From Chrysoperla carnea (lineage: Eukaryota; Arthropoda; Insecta; Neuroptera; Chrysopidae): a stretch of DNA of 64,000 nt. Where the stretch lies: positions 88,096,368-88,160,367 of the forward strand of contig NC_058337.1 of assembly GCF_905475395.1 (NCBI RefSeq), read 5' to 3'. The notes beneath the pieces were generated by a model. That model did no database searches. It had not been told where the DNA came from and saw nothing but the letters and a program-made list of their open reading frames with translations. Positions 19,201 to 29,000 of this stretch are shown one piece after another (position 1 is the stretch's first letter; every line of letters starts with the position of its first letter). The position numbers and the translations under genes were made by a program.

Positions 19201-19566
19201 ATTGCCTAAATTTTGTTTTAATCTTTTTGATTGCAGGCCGAAAAAAGATTAAGTGGTACATTATCATCGGATAAAAACGAAATATTATTTTCTGAATTTG
19301 GTATCAATTATAATAACGAATCGCCAATGTTTCGTAAAGGTACAATTTTACTACGAAAAAAGGTAAAAAATCCAAACAACAACGGACGATATAATTGTGT
19401 GATATATCCCTTCTTTGAAGATTTAATACAAAATAAATTTTGGAAAACGCATACTGAAATATTTGATTATAAGAGTGCTGTTCCAACATACGATCCAACT
19501 GAAAAATTACCTGATATTGTTGAACAACAATTACGTGAACTTGATAGAAAAAGTCAGAAAACGTAA
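16266..19566 (+). CDS. Thg1: tRNA(His) guanylyltransferase
   Basis: Adds the G-1 residue to the 5' end of tRNA-His, an identity element for histidyl-tRNA synthetase, by 3'-5' nucleotide addition. Two exons, 16266-16853 and 19237-19566, join in phase 0 at GAG/GTATTG and TTGCAG/GCC, giving 305 residues. The first exon has the metal-binding motif [14 protein letters not shown] (Asp51), [11 protein letters not shown] (Asp98, Glu99) and the signature [13 protein letters not shown]. The second has [17 protein letters not shown] and a C-terminal [11 protein letters not shown], as in animal THG1. About 22 basic and hydroxylated residues ([18 protein letters not shown]...) precede a second in-frame Met23. 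They resemble a mitochondrial presequence, so cytosolic and mitochondrial forms from alternative starts are possible. Four palindromic elements lie in the 2.4-kb intron. Confidence 0.95.
17228..17466. mobile_element. MITE with 8-bp target duplication, hAT- or P-like
   Basis: 239 bp. The left terminus CAAAGAGTATAGGGTAGAGG and the reverse complement of the right terminus (CAAAGAGTATAGGGTAGAGA) form terminal inverted repeats of about 27 bp. The flanks are GGTATATG (17220-17227) and GATATATG (17467-17474), an 8-bp duplication with one mismatch. Eight-base duplications are typical of the hAT and P superfamilies. The interior is non-coding. Confidence 0.75.
17912..18236. mobile_element. MITE with perfect 8-bp target duplication, P-element-like ends
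   Basis: 325 bp. Left end CATGAAGGTTATAAAGAAGG, continuing AGAACGATCGCTA; the right end is its inverted copy with one base of length difference, so the inverted repeats are about 33 bp. The flanking octamer GTTTCTAT is repeated exactly at 17904-17911 and 18237-18244. The 8-bp duplication, ~31-33-bp terminal repeats and CATGA start recall P elements, though hAT cannot be excluded. No transposase remains. Confidence 0.8.
18314..18538. repeat. Foldback palindrome, arms about 105 bp
   Basis: The left arm begins AATGCTACAAGTGGGATAAC and contains AAGGTTATGAGACATTCTTA. The right arm is its inverse, with TAAGAATGTCTCATAACCTT, ending ...GCGGAATAACTAGC in reverse. The arms run almost to the centre near 18428, so the single strand can fold into one long hairpin. 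It resembles a palindromic MITE; no clear target duplication. The frame at 18394-18603 spans this palindrome and is not a gene. Confidence 0.75.
18545..18961. mobile_element. Inverted-repeat element containing a 31-bp tandem duplication
   Basis: The left end TTTTACAACAATCGCTCGGG continues AAGTTGACTT. The reverse complement of 18926-18961 reads TTTTACAACGCTCACTCGGG and then AAGTAGACTT, giving imperfect terminal repeats of about 35 bp. Inside, the 31-bp unit starting CTATAACCGAACATGTGCGT occurs twice in tandem at 18814-18844 and 18845-18875. Non-coding. Superfamily not assigned. Confidence 0.55.
18814..18875. repeat. 31-bp tandem duplication
   Basis: Two adjacent, essentially identical 31-bp units, each running from CTATAACCGAACATGTGCGT to TTATGAAACAC. 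Confidence 0.9.
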
Positions 19567-19825
19567 GAGGTTGAACAATTCTGGGCTTATTTAAAGTTTT
19601 ACTAAGCTCGAAAATAGCTACTAGGAATATGAGTGTATCCAGCTTTTAGCTCAAAGGGAGGGAATGGTGTAAAACAGGAATTTTTGGTCTAAATACATTC
19701 GAAGATTCCAAGAGATAATATCATAAATACTTGGTATATTCAACTTGCTTCAATACTAGAGTGTGGAAATGAATGCAGGGATGTCAATTTAAGTAGCGAC
19801 CGAAAGACTGAGAAAAATTTTCTAC

Positions 19826-19831
19826 AATAAA
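19826..19831 (+). terminator. Possible poly(A) signal of Thg1
   Basis: AATAAA 260 bases after the Thg1 stop on the same strand. Confidence 0.35.
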
Positions 19832-20782
19832 AAATCATTTAAAAAATAATTACAAATAATTGGGAACGTAATGAAAATTGTGGTTTACGATTAGCTCATC
19901 GTTAAGAATGATAGAAAATAATTTCAACAGCATAAAACAATGTCATAAACCAGTAATTATCATGTACGAAGAAAATAAAGTGAAAAAAACGGCAATACCA
20001 ACGAAATGCACCCCTTACACGAGTATTGTCACATATTAGTAATTCAATCTTAATAACTAAATATTCGTGATCATAAACCCACGACTTCTACTTAACTAGC
20101 CAACAAAATTCTAGTAATTTTTAGAAATTAAGAAATATTCTGAAATTGATTCCTCTGGATGTGGAGAATACACATACATCTCATCAACCACACCAAACTA
20201 AAGCAACCCAATTAAGAACATTCCAGAAAATAAAACTTCAACCTGAACATGTGTATACTAGGATTGATTTTTATTTTTATATAGTATTTACATAATAATT
20301 TTTTTAAACTTAAATAATACTTAATTACACCAATGTACAATGAAATCTAAATTTTATGAATTACCAACAATTCTAACAGAAGTAAAGTTTTTATAATCAT
20401 TAAGTTCCATTGCACTACTTTAAAATAAATACTTCTTTAATTTAAAGAATTGCTAATAAACCTTTAAAAACAATTTAATTTACACCTTTTTACCATTAAA
20501 AAAATCTTTGTATCTGATACACCATGAGTACGTAATGATAGTCATACAGTTTCAGCAAAACTACAATTCCGTAGCCATGATGTAACAGCTACAGCGAGGG
20601 AGTTAGTATTGTGAAACAGTGAAGTTAATTTAAGAAGCCTTTGCTTAATAGTATTTTATAATGTGATTTCTTTAAATATATGATTTATTAAAAAATTATT
20701 AGTTAATTATCTTATTAATCATTTGCTTCTCATTCCAAGTTATTAATTTTTCTCCATTTAAATCAAGATAATTTAGAAATAT

Positions 20783-21172
20783 GTGCTATGGAAAGTTAAA
20801 TATGATGAACTCAAGCTAACACATTGTGAAGCAAATTTAAAAAAAAATTGTTGCAGCGATCCACTACCCAAAGAATTGAATAAAGAAGGTATGAAACTAA
20901 TTCGTAAAAAACGTGATAAGATCACGGAGGTTGAGATGGTTGGGCTTGATATTTCGATTCCCCTTAGACAAAGGCCGATCAGAGGAAATGTCGGAAAAAG
21001 AGAGTTAGGTTTAGAACCAACTGGGTTAAGTCAGTGGAAAAGAAATGCGAGAACTGGGAAAGAAAGCCGAGAACAGAAGCAGATGAAGACATGTTTTCTC
21101 GAAAGTCAAGGGTCTTCTAGGTCTGTAGTGCTAGTATACATATATGTAACTAATTCCTCCATACCTAAATAG
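20783..21172 (+). pseudogene. Unrecognised open frame, possibly a transposon ORF fragment
   Basis: A 129-codon frame that does not begin with ATG; the first in-frame Met lies about 36 residues in. The 3' half is purine-rich and more GC-rich than its surroundings, with a basic stretch containing LSQWKRNARTGKESREQKQ. That stretch vaguely recalls the 'W-x-R-N-x-R-K' segments of uncharacterised insect transposon proteins. I cannot identify it; it may be a decayed insertion. Confidence 0.25.
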
Positions 21173-22117
21173 TTGAGTTTTTTCTTTGAAATGAATGCCC
21201 GTTTTTATATTAAAATAAATATATTTTCAATATTTTAATAAATAAAAATAGTGCAACGGAATTATTTTAAAAATACAATAAAATAAAATCAATCGGTTAT
21301 GAAAATCTATACAATAATTTATAACATATATTTATGCAAGAAATACTATAAGAAAATTATAGAACTTGGGCCTTAATTGTGCGGAAAATTTAGTATATAT
21401 TGCACGATTTTCTGCTAGATTCATAAAATTTTTATAATACTGAAATTATGTTAAAATAATGTTCCGTCTGTATCATAATTTACCTTAGTTCTAGTTAATA
21501 TTGAAAGTACCGCTGCTTCTTTTTGTATGCAAATTTATTATGTTATATTCGGGATCGAGATTAATGCATAAAGTTTAGTACAATACATTTACAGGTAGAA
21601 AAATTGCTTCACATTGTTTTAAACTAGGGAATGTTTTACACCTTAATTAGAAACAGAAATATATGAAATGAGTACAGCTAATCTGATTAGGCTCGATATT
21701 TGCTATCAATACTTTCAAAAAATATCACTGGGTCTGACCAGTAATGCATTTAGATCTTGTTAAATAAAGTCAAATTAGTTTTTCTTTCTATACAAAAATG
21801 TGGCCAAGAATATAAAAATCACAGATGAAAGACATTAAATATGGGTGGGGAAAAATGCAAATATCAAGCATTGAATAATCAGATTGAATCATGTTGCTAA
21901 GGAGTAGTACCTAAAGTTAATCGTTTAACCAGTTTTGACTGTAATATATAACTTATGAAGATAAAACAATTATTAACAATAAAAATGTTCTAATATTTTC
22001 TTACAGCATTTTTCAAAAATAATCCTAAAACGTTTTTACGTAACGTAAATAAATGCGGTTTAGGATAATTTATATTCCCAATAGCAAATTTTTCTTTTTT
22101 TAGGAATGATATGAAGT

Positions 22118-24074
22118 TTAAAATATTGGAATATAATTGTCTATTTTTGTTCTGTGCTTTTGAGCGACACATTCTGAAATCCATACGATGTTACGGCATT
22201 CTTGCTCTTTTAATTTTAAGTATGCGTAGAAAACACCAAAATGAAATTGTTGTAAAAATGCGTTTACATTTAAACGAACCTGGAAACAAAATCTTAATAT
22301 CAGACAATTTTTCGAAAATTTCTGTACCATAAAATATATTTTAAAATTTTATTAGACATGACGAAATCAATACTCTTCTGATACCTAAACAGTGCCAGAA
22401 ATATAAAGGGTTAAATTATACATCTTACCTCGTGTTCGAAGAATTTGTCTTCCAGTGTTTTATCGCCAGGATTATTACCAGCACCTTCAAATAATGCTGA
22501 ATATTCGGCATAGTATTCTGCAATAGCTTTTACTTGTTCATAATCATCAGCTCGAGCTAATGCAGCTAAACCATCTGGATTCATTTTTCCACAACGTGGA
22601 TACAATTTTGCACGATCATCTTTACTTAATTCAGTTCCAAATGAATTGATTGTTATAATAATTGCTCTACGATCAGCTTCAAACTGAAAGAAAAAAAGCG
22701 AAATTTCAAGGATACTTAAAAATAGTGATTAAATTAAGCATTTATTAGCTTTTACTGGAAATATTTTGGGGCAGTACTAAGAAAGCTTAGAACTTTATCT
22801 TCTTCCTTTCCTTAAAAAATTTATCACAGGAATATTTTAAAAACTGCGAATTATTTTCTGTTTTCGTTGGGCGTATTTTATTACAAAAACTTATCGTCTA
22901 ATAGTGATGGAGAAGAGCTGTAAAAATTTCATCTTTTTTCGTTTTTGAGTTATCGTGTTGTCAGACAGACGGACAGACAACCGAAAATGGACTAATTAGG
23001 TGATTTTATGAACACCTATACCAAAATTTTGTTCATGGCATCAATATTTTTAAACGTTACAAACTTGGGACTAAACTTAGTATACCTTGCATATTACATA
23101 TATGCATGGTATAAAAAGTAATTTCTTTAATTGATTTACGAACTAGACCTATGAAAGATATATAATAAATTATATGTTCCATGGTTTTTTGTTTGTTTAT
23201 ACCATGAAGATAGATGTTTACACCCTCTTCAACTGCCATTAAAGTACCACCTATATTTTCTTGGGGTCGCGAATTGTAAATTTCTTCAAAATGAGATTAA
23301 ATTCTGATGAATTACTAAAGGAGATATGGAACCCTGACAAAAAAATACTTTTAAAGAAATAATATGAGGAGATACTTACCGCTAATATTTCGCACATTGC
23401 ATCAGCAGTTGTACCACCAATTGCCTTACAAAATTCATAGAAAGCTTCAAGATATGCTTTATACAAAGTATTACGAATAATTTCAATATTCATTTCATCC
23501 AAATCTTGTTCACTGATACAATCCACAAAGAATGGAGCTAATGGTGTATCAACTAACACAGCATTATACAATTCAGCAGGTGTTGCAGCAACATGAATTG
23601 CCTCCATTTGTTCGAAACTACCAAGTGGGTGACATTTTGGAATCAATTCAGAAATAGGTCGTTGATGCAATGTACCAGTAATCAATAGAATAATGTTATC
23701 AATCATATAACTGTAAGTGATAAAATCCAAGAATGTTGATAGGGGTTCAACAGCTTGATTACGAAGATGTTGGAATTCGACAACAAGCTTTTCACGTAAT
23801 TTGTCATCAATAACTGATACCGATAATGGTGATGGTTCATTCGCCAAGAATGTACCATAATCAGTTCCTTGTAAATGTAACTTTAAATCTAGAAATAATT
23901 TATTAAAGGAGTAAATAATCGAACACTTTACCTTGATTGATACTACGTACCTTCCAAAGTTTCACACTGAACTAAATTCAAATAATCCGTTTGTTTCAGT
24001 ATTCCACATTTAAAACCTCGGCACAAACCTTCCAAATATCCGCCATCAATATTCCAAAAACATGAGCTCATCAT
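22118..24074 (-). CDS. VhaAC39-1: V-type proton ATPase subunit d
   Basis: Subunit d (AC39) of the V0 sector couples the central rotor to the proteolipid ring in proton-pumping V-ATPases of endosomes, lysosomes and plasma membranes. Four exons join in frame: 24074-23951, 23888-23380, 22683-22429 and 22279-22118, giving 349 residues against 351 in human ATP6V0D1. Signatures include [113 protein letters not shown] and the invariant C-terminus KIDNYIPIF. Two ATGs are adjacent (24074 and 24071); the first is used here. The N-terminal dozen residues ([12 protein letters not shown]) replace the usual FFPELYFNVDNG-like start. The intron between exons 2 and 3 contains a piece of the GTCC-repeat family. 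Ubiquitously expressed ortholog; identity is firm. Confidence 0.96.
22899..23113 (+). mobile_element. Partial copy of the ~570-bp repeat family (V-ATPase intron)
   Basis: It carries the family core: TTCGTTTTTGAGTTATCGTG, the GACAGACGGACAGACAACCG tract, GGACTAATTAGGTGATTTTA, and the end motif ATGCATGGTATA. Only the terminal ~210 bp are present. The same sequence occurs at 49.6, 57.2-57.8 and 58.2-58.75 kb. Confidence 0.8.
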
Positions 24075-24314
24075 TTTGATCGATTTTTTTGAAAAAATTG
24101 AGCTACCGTTCAATAAACCTCACCCAATTGTCATATGACTAGGACGTAGTGAATATATCTACAAGAGACGTATATTTAGGTTTTTTTCTTATTGATAATT
24201 ACTAAATTCATTAGAAATCAAATTTCGTAGGGAGCGTTCACTATGATTTATAAAATGTAATATTTAAATCTTTTTAACTTTTTAACCGAAGTTAATTTTT
24301 ACAGCTTGTTAATA

Positions 24315-24633
24315 TCCCGTGACATATACTTCCCTTCAGTGGCATGGACGTATCGAGAGGGCAGAAGGGGCAGGTCAGAATAGCCTCCTGTGCGAGAATT
24401 TACCGTAGATATTATGTTCTTAACTAAGTATATGTTCCTAGGGGGCAACATAGACTTTTAGTCTAAAGAAGAGCGAATCAGAAATTTTTGGCCTGAAAAT
24501 TTCATAAGTGTTTTGGCATAAACTCATACTTACTCAACATAATCTACGGTAAGTTCTCGTCCAGGAGGTTGCCCTGACCTGTCCCTCTCGGTACGCGTCC
24601 ATACCATTTCGAGCAGCAATATGGGTCGCGGGA
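24315..24633. mobile_element. Palindromic MITE with about 90-bp or longer inverted repeats
   Basis: The left arm has CATGGACGTATCGAGAGGGC, then CAGGTCAGAATAGCCTCCTG and TTACCGTAGATATTATGTTC. The right arm read in reverse has the matching ATGGACGCGTACCGAGAGGG, CAGGTCAGGGCAACCTCCTG and TTACCGTAGATTATGTTGAG. A weaker outer match (TCCCGTGACATA versus TCCCGCGACCCATA) sets the limits given. Non-coding. Target duplication not clear. Confidence 0.7.
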
Positions 24634-24799
24634 CAAATATCAACAATAATTTTATTAAATAAATATTGCATAGATTTTTGTTATAATTTTTGGAAAGGTG
24701 CAGTTATCAAAAAATCATTGAACACGAATAGTTAACAAACAGGGGCTCAAATAGCTAGAAATAGAAAGAATATTTAAAAGTCGCTGATTATGGATTTTG

Positions 24800-24899
24800 A
24801 ATCACTGAATCCATATAGTGTCAGTTTTAAGTTTTTCCATAATTAACCCGTAATTATGGGAATTAGCAGTGGTTTAAAACTGGCATTGTGTATGGATCC
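24800..24899. repeat. Short imperfect hairpin
   Basis: GAATCCATATAGTGTCAGTT followed by TTAA pairs with the reverse complement of TTAAAACTGGCATTGTGTAT followed by GGATCC. A second, shorter inverted pair (CATAATTA...TAATTATG) lies in the loop. Possibly a remnant of a palindromic element. Confidence 0.5.
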
Positions 24900-25327
24900 A
24901 GATACCGATTTTTGGCAGTTATTAAATTTTCGTTCAATTTTTAATTGTTTTATCTTCCGACTGGAGGGGGATACAAATATATATTCCACTTAGACACGAA
25001 AAAAAAAATTAAAATTATATTTGGATTTAGCAACCCATAAAACCCTTAGATACCGATTTTCATTTTTCTTCTTTTTTTGTCCCCGTTTAACAGTTACCTC
25101 ATGCACCCAAATATTCCGAGTCCACGAAAATAACGGGTAGATTTTGATTCAAATATCATAAGGTTTCTTTATAAATTAGGAAAATTGGGGTTGCAGATCA
25201 ACTTTTCCAGGTCATCGGTAAAATTTGGCATTATTTCCTCGGGTATGGGTATTTGTATAATAGTTGTATATGGAAATGGAAGTCGCATGATTATCTCAAA
25301 ATATTTTTATGCCATAATTTTAAAAAG

Positions 25328-25355
25328 ATTATTATTATTATTATTATTATTATTA
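25328..25355. repeat. (ATT)n microsatellite
   Basis: About nine consecutive ATT trinucleotides, uninterrupted. Confidence 0.9.
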
Positions 25356-26093
25356 ATTTAATAGTCCTTTATTTAAACCATTTAACTTGGTTTAATATAT
25401 TTAACAAATACTGTACCATAGAATAATATATTGAATAGCACAATCGTATTAATTAACATTGTGGTTATCAAGTACCTATAATATATACTATATTATCGTC
25501 ATTCGTCATAAACTAGTATAAATAGGTTTTATTATAAATAAATTACGATTTTATTTAAAATTATAATTAATGATTTGATATAGGTATACCGCTTAATACA
25601 ACTTATAAATATTATTTGGCAAATCTCGTATTTTGTAATTAAAATTGTAAACATTGCATTTTAAAGTTTTCAGACGTCATTAAAAATAGATTCATACATT
25701 TTTAGATAATATTTACAAACACACTTGTATAAAAGTAACACAAATATTTAGGGAAAATTTTTGCATACTTTCAAAGTTTAATACTAAAAAAATAATTTCC
25801 CCACTCGAAAAAAATATAAGATAAATATAGAAAATCCGCTTATATCTAGTAGCCGAATGGATTATGAAAATATGAAGTTATTCCAAGTGTTTTAAAAAGA
25901 AAATTATAGTGTGTCGCGACTGTAAGTTGAATTTAAATTATTAGACAATTAATCATTATTTATATTATCAGATTTTTTTTGAATATTTGATTCTTTTGAA
26001 AATACTAGATTTTCATTTGTTTATTAAAAACATACTTCGAGAATAATCTAAAAAAAATTATTCGTTTGTTTTGATTTCTAGAAAATTTTTGGA

Positions 26094-29000
26094 ATGTCAA
26101 GAATGGCACGTAAATATAAATCTCGGCGAAGATTGGCAGCTGTTAGTTTTCTATCCAACATATCTTTGGATGGGTCATATCGTGATACAAATAAATTACC
26201 ATTTGTAATACAAAATAATACTCGTAATGTTTCACATGTGGAAGATTTAACCGATACTTGCTCAGAAGCACCAAAAACATTTGCCGACGATAATTTATCC
26301 GATGAATTAGAAACATCAGCAAATGAAACCGAACAAAGTTTACAAAAAGAGAAATCAAAATCAACATCACTATTAAAATTAAAACGTATTCATGGTTCAC
26401 GAACGTCTCGTTCGAGTAATATTAAAAATTCAACTTATGCTAAAAATCCAGAATTAAATAATTCATTATCATCAGATTCTGATTCGAATTCAACACCATG
26501 TAAAGGAATTTTATCAAATGACGATTTACCAACGTTTAAGAACAGTTCATTTCGTGACAGGTTCGAATGCATACATACTATAAATTTTTGTGTGTATAAT
26601 TTTTATAAAAGTGATTTATCTTTTAAGGAATTCAATTAATTTTATGTTTCATTGATTTAATTAATCGAACTTAAATCAAACTTTCATTTCTCTTAATGTG
26701 ATCCCATAGTGAATTATTTAAAAAAAGTTTCCAATTTAATTAATTTTAGTACGAAAGTATTCCCATAGTACTAGTAGATCAAAATACAGGTTGAGTTGAA
26801 AAAAAGAAAGAAAACCTCGCTGTTTTTTTTTTCTGAAAACAAGCCTCTTATCTTATATTATATTATTTTATACTAATCAGGCAAACGGTTCGGAAATTAA
26901 TAAAAACTTCATTTCTAGATAGAAAGTATGATTTTTTACGTTTATGGGAGATAAAATTACTAGAAATAAATCTTTAATAAAAAATTTGACCATATTTCAG
27001 ATAGTAATTTGATAAATTTTGATACATATTTCTCTAAATAACCTTAGTTTGATCAAAGATTTTGATAGCCTTACTCATTATATTATTCTATGGTTTTACT
27101 TATCCAAGCGGTGATTTTTATATAATATTTATCAAATGAATAATAAATACTATTTTTAACAGACTTCAAACAAAAACGGAGGAGGTTATCAATTCGACTG
27201 TATTTTTTTTTTTTAATGTTTGTTACCTCAGAACTTTCGACTGGGTGAACCGATTTTGATGATTTTTTATCTATTTGAAAGCTCGTGCTTCCCGTGTGGT
27301 CCCATTTCATTTTGGTCCAGTCAGGAAAATCTTAAATTTGCATTAAGTATGCACGACAAGAAGACGAATAACTCAATATCACGCCAACCGATTTCGATGA
27401 TTCTTTTTGTGACAAATTAGTTAGCGTACTTCAGATTCACTAAAAATCACTAAATAAAAAAAAAAAACAAAAAGAAAACCGACTTCAACAGAAAGTTTTT
27501 TCCAAAACAAATTAATATGCACTAAAAAGTAAAAAAATAATTTATAATATAATGTAGTTAAAATTATTGTTATTTTTGGAGTCGGTGTCAGCCAAGCTAA
27601 TGTAGCAAACTGTTATGTCAGAGTTGTTTCCTTGGCTGACACCGACTCCGAAAATAACAATAATTTTAACTACATTATATTATAAATTATTTTTTTACTT
27701 TTTAGTGCATATTAATTTGTTTTGGAAAAGTTTTTCTTTTGAAGTCGGTTTTCTTTTTGTTAAAAGTTTTTTTCCTCTTGTCAACTACGTCTATAGTAGT
27801 AACAGCCTGTATATTTATAAAATAATGTTCAAATATTGAATATATACAAGTATATCATTTAAAAGATAAAATCACGTTAATGATTAATGAAAGAGTGAAT
27901 ATTAGACAAAGGCATTAAAATTCAAAGAATAGAAAATAGGAAGATAAAAAGTTTTTATTTTTGATATACTTACTCTTACTGTTTGAGAAATGACACACTT
28001 AAAAAATATTGTCATTAAATATAGCTTAAAATGATCAGTGCATTATTATAATAAAATTAAAAAAAAATGTATTCAGTAGCTTTTAATGTGATGCGCGTTT
28101 TAAGTGTATCCTTTCTCAAACACTTCAGGAAATATTTATGTTATATTATGTTTTATGTTTATTAATAAATTTGCATGTAGTAGATCATCTTAAGATAATA
28201 TTATAGTGATAATAAGATAATACAAAATAAATCTAGTGTAAGAGTTAAGGCCAAATTAGGCAAAAATAATAGAATTCGAATTTAATAGTTTGAAGCACGT
28301 TTTTGTATTACAAAATTGCGTACAAAATTCTAACGATAGGTATTTTAAATTTTAGGACAAGTACATTGAGTAGTAATACTGGCCTAGAAAAACGACAGAC
28401 TAGTTTACACAGTCGTAAGCGTATATCACATCAAACGGTCAGCGATTCTGAAAGACATCATAATTATAGTAGTAGTGAAAGTATAGATCCCGTCCATAGT
28501 CGATCAAAAGCGAGCCCGTCACCAGCAATAGCAGAAGTAAATCCAGTTCGAGAAGTTCGTGTTGTAAAACCTTCAAAAAGTCATAAATTTTTAGAAGAAC
28601 GGCTTGTACTAGCTACATCGAATAGTTGTGTTCCGTTTTTAGTATTTTCGTCCATTCCTTATAATCGACCGACTCGTGCATCCAGGTATGTCTTCTCTTT
28701 CATTTTCGCAACAGTGTATTTTAATGTTAATATGATATTTCAATGTTTAGAACAGATTTACGAAAAGAAACTGGAAGGCGAAGAAATACTTCAGGATCGA
28801 GACCTTTATCTTCTATTCACGATGGGTTAGATCCATTTGATTTATTGGGAATTGAAAAAAGTCAAGATGGACAAGTAATACTGAAACACATTTTTAAAAT
28901 CTTAACGGAAATGTTCCGTGTAATTTAGGGTCATTAATTTACCATTCATAATTTCTAGGAAATCTCATATTCACAATTATTAGTACCATCGAAATGTAAT

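Larger units (their letters stand above)
16854..19236. other. Thg1 intron packed with palindromic elements
   Basis: The intron contains four separate inverted-repeat elements (17228-17466, 17912-18236, 18314-18538 and 18545-18961) plus a 31-bp tandem duplication, as listed individually. The remainder is AT-rich filler ending in a T-tract before the acceptor. Confidence 0.75.
19567..22117. other. Convergent intergenic region between Thg1 and VhaAC39
   Basis: About 2.5 kb of AT-rich DNA. Apart from the Thg1 3' UTR and the unidentified frame at 20783-21172, I see no supported gene or structured repeat. Confidence 0.5.
24075..26093. other. Divergent intergenic region between VhaAC39 and Cables
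   Basis: It holds the MITE at 24315-24633, the hairpin at 24800-24899 and an (ATT)n microsatellite at 25328-25355. The promoters of both divergent genes should be here but no core element stands out. A splice acceptor-like TTTTGATTTCTAG just before 26082 suggests a non-coding first exon for Cables somewhere upstream. Confidence 0.45.
26561..28355. other. Cables intron 1 with nested repeats
   Basis: 1.8-kb intron holding an insect interspersed repeat (27162-27420) and a 300-bp palindrome (27464-27762), listed separately. The short open frames here overlap those repeats and are not genes. Confidence 0.65.

Noticed and set aside
27615-27839. 74-codon open frame on the plus strand
   Set aside because: It covers the right arm of the long palindrome and T-rich sequence; no domain.
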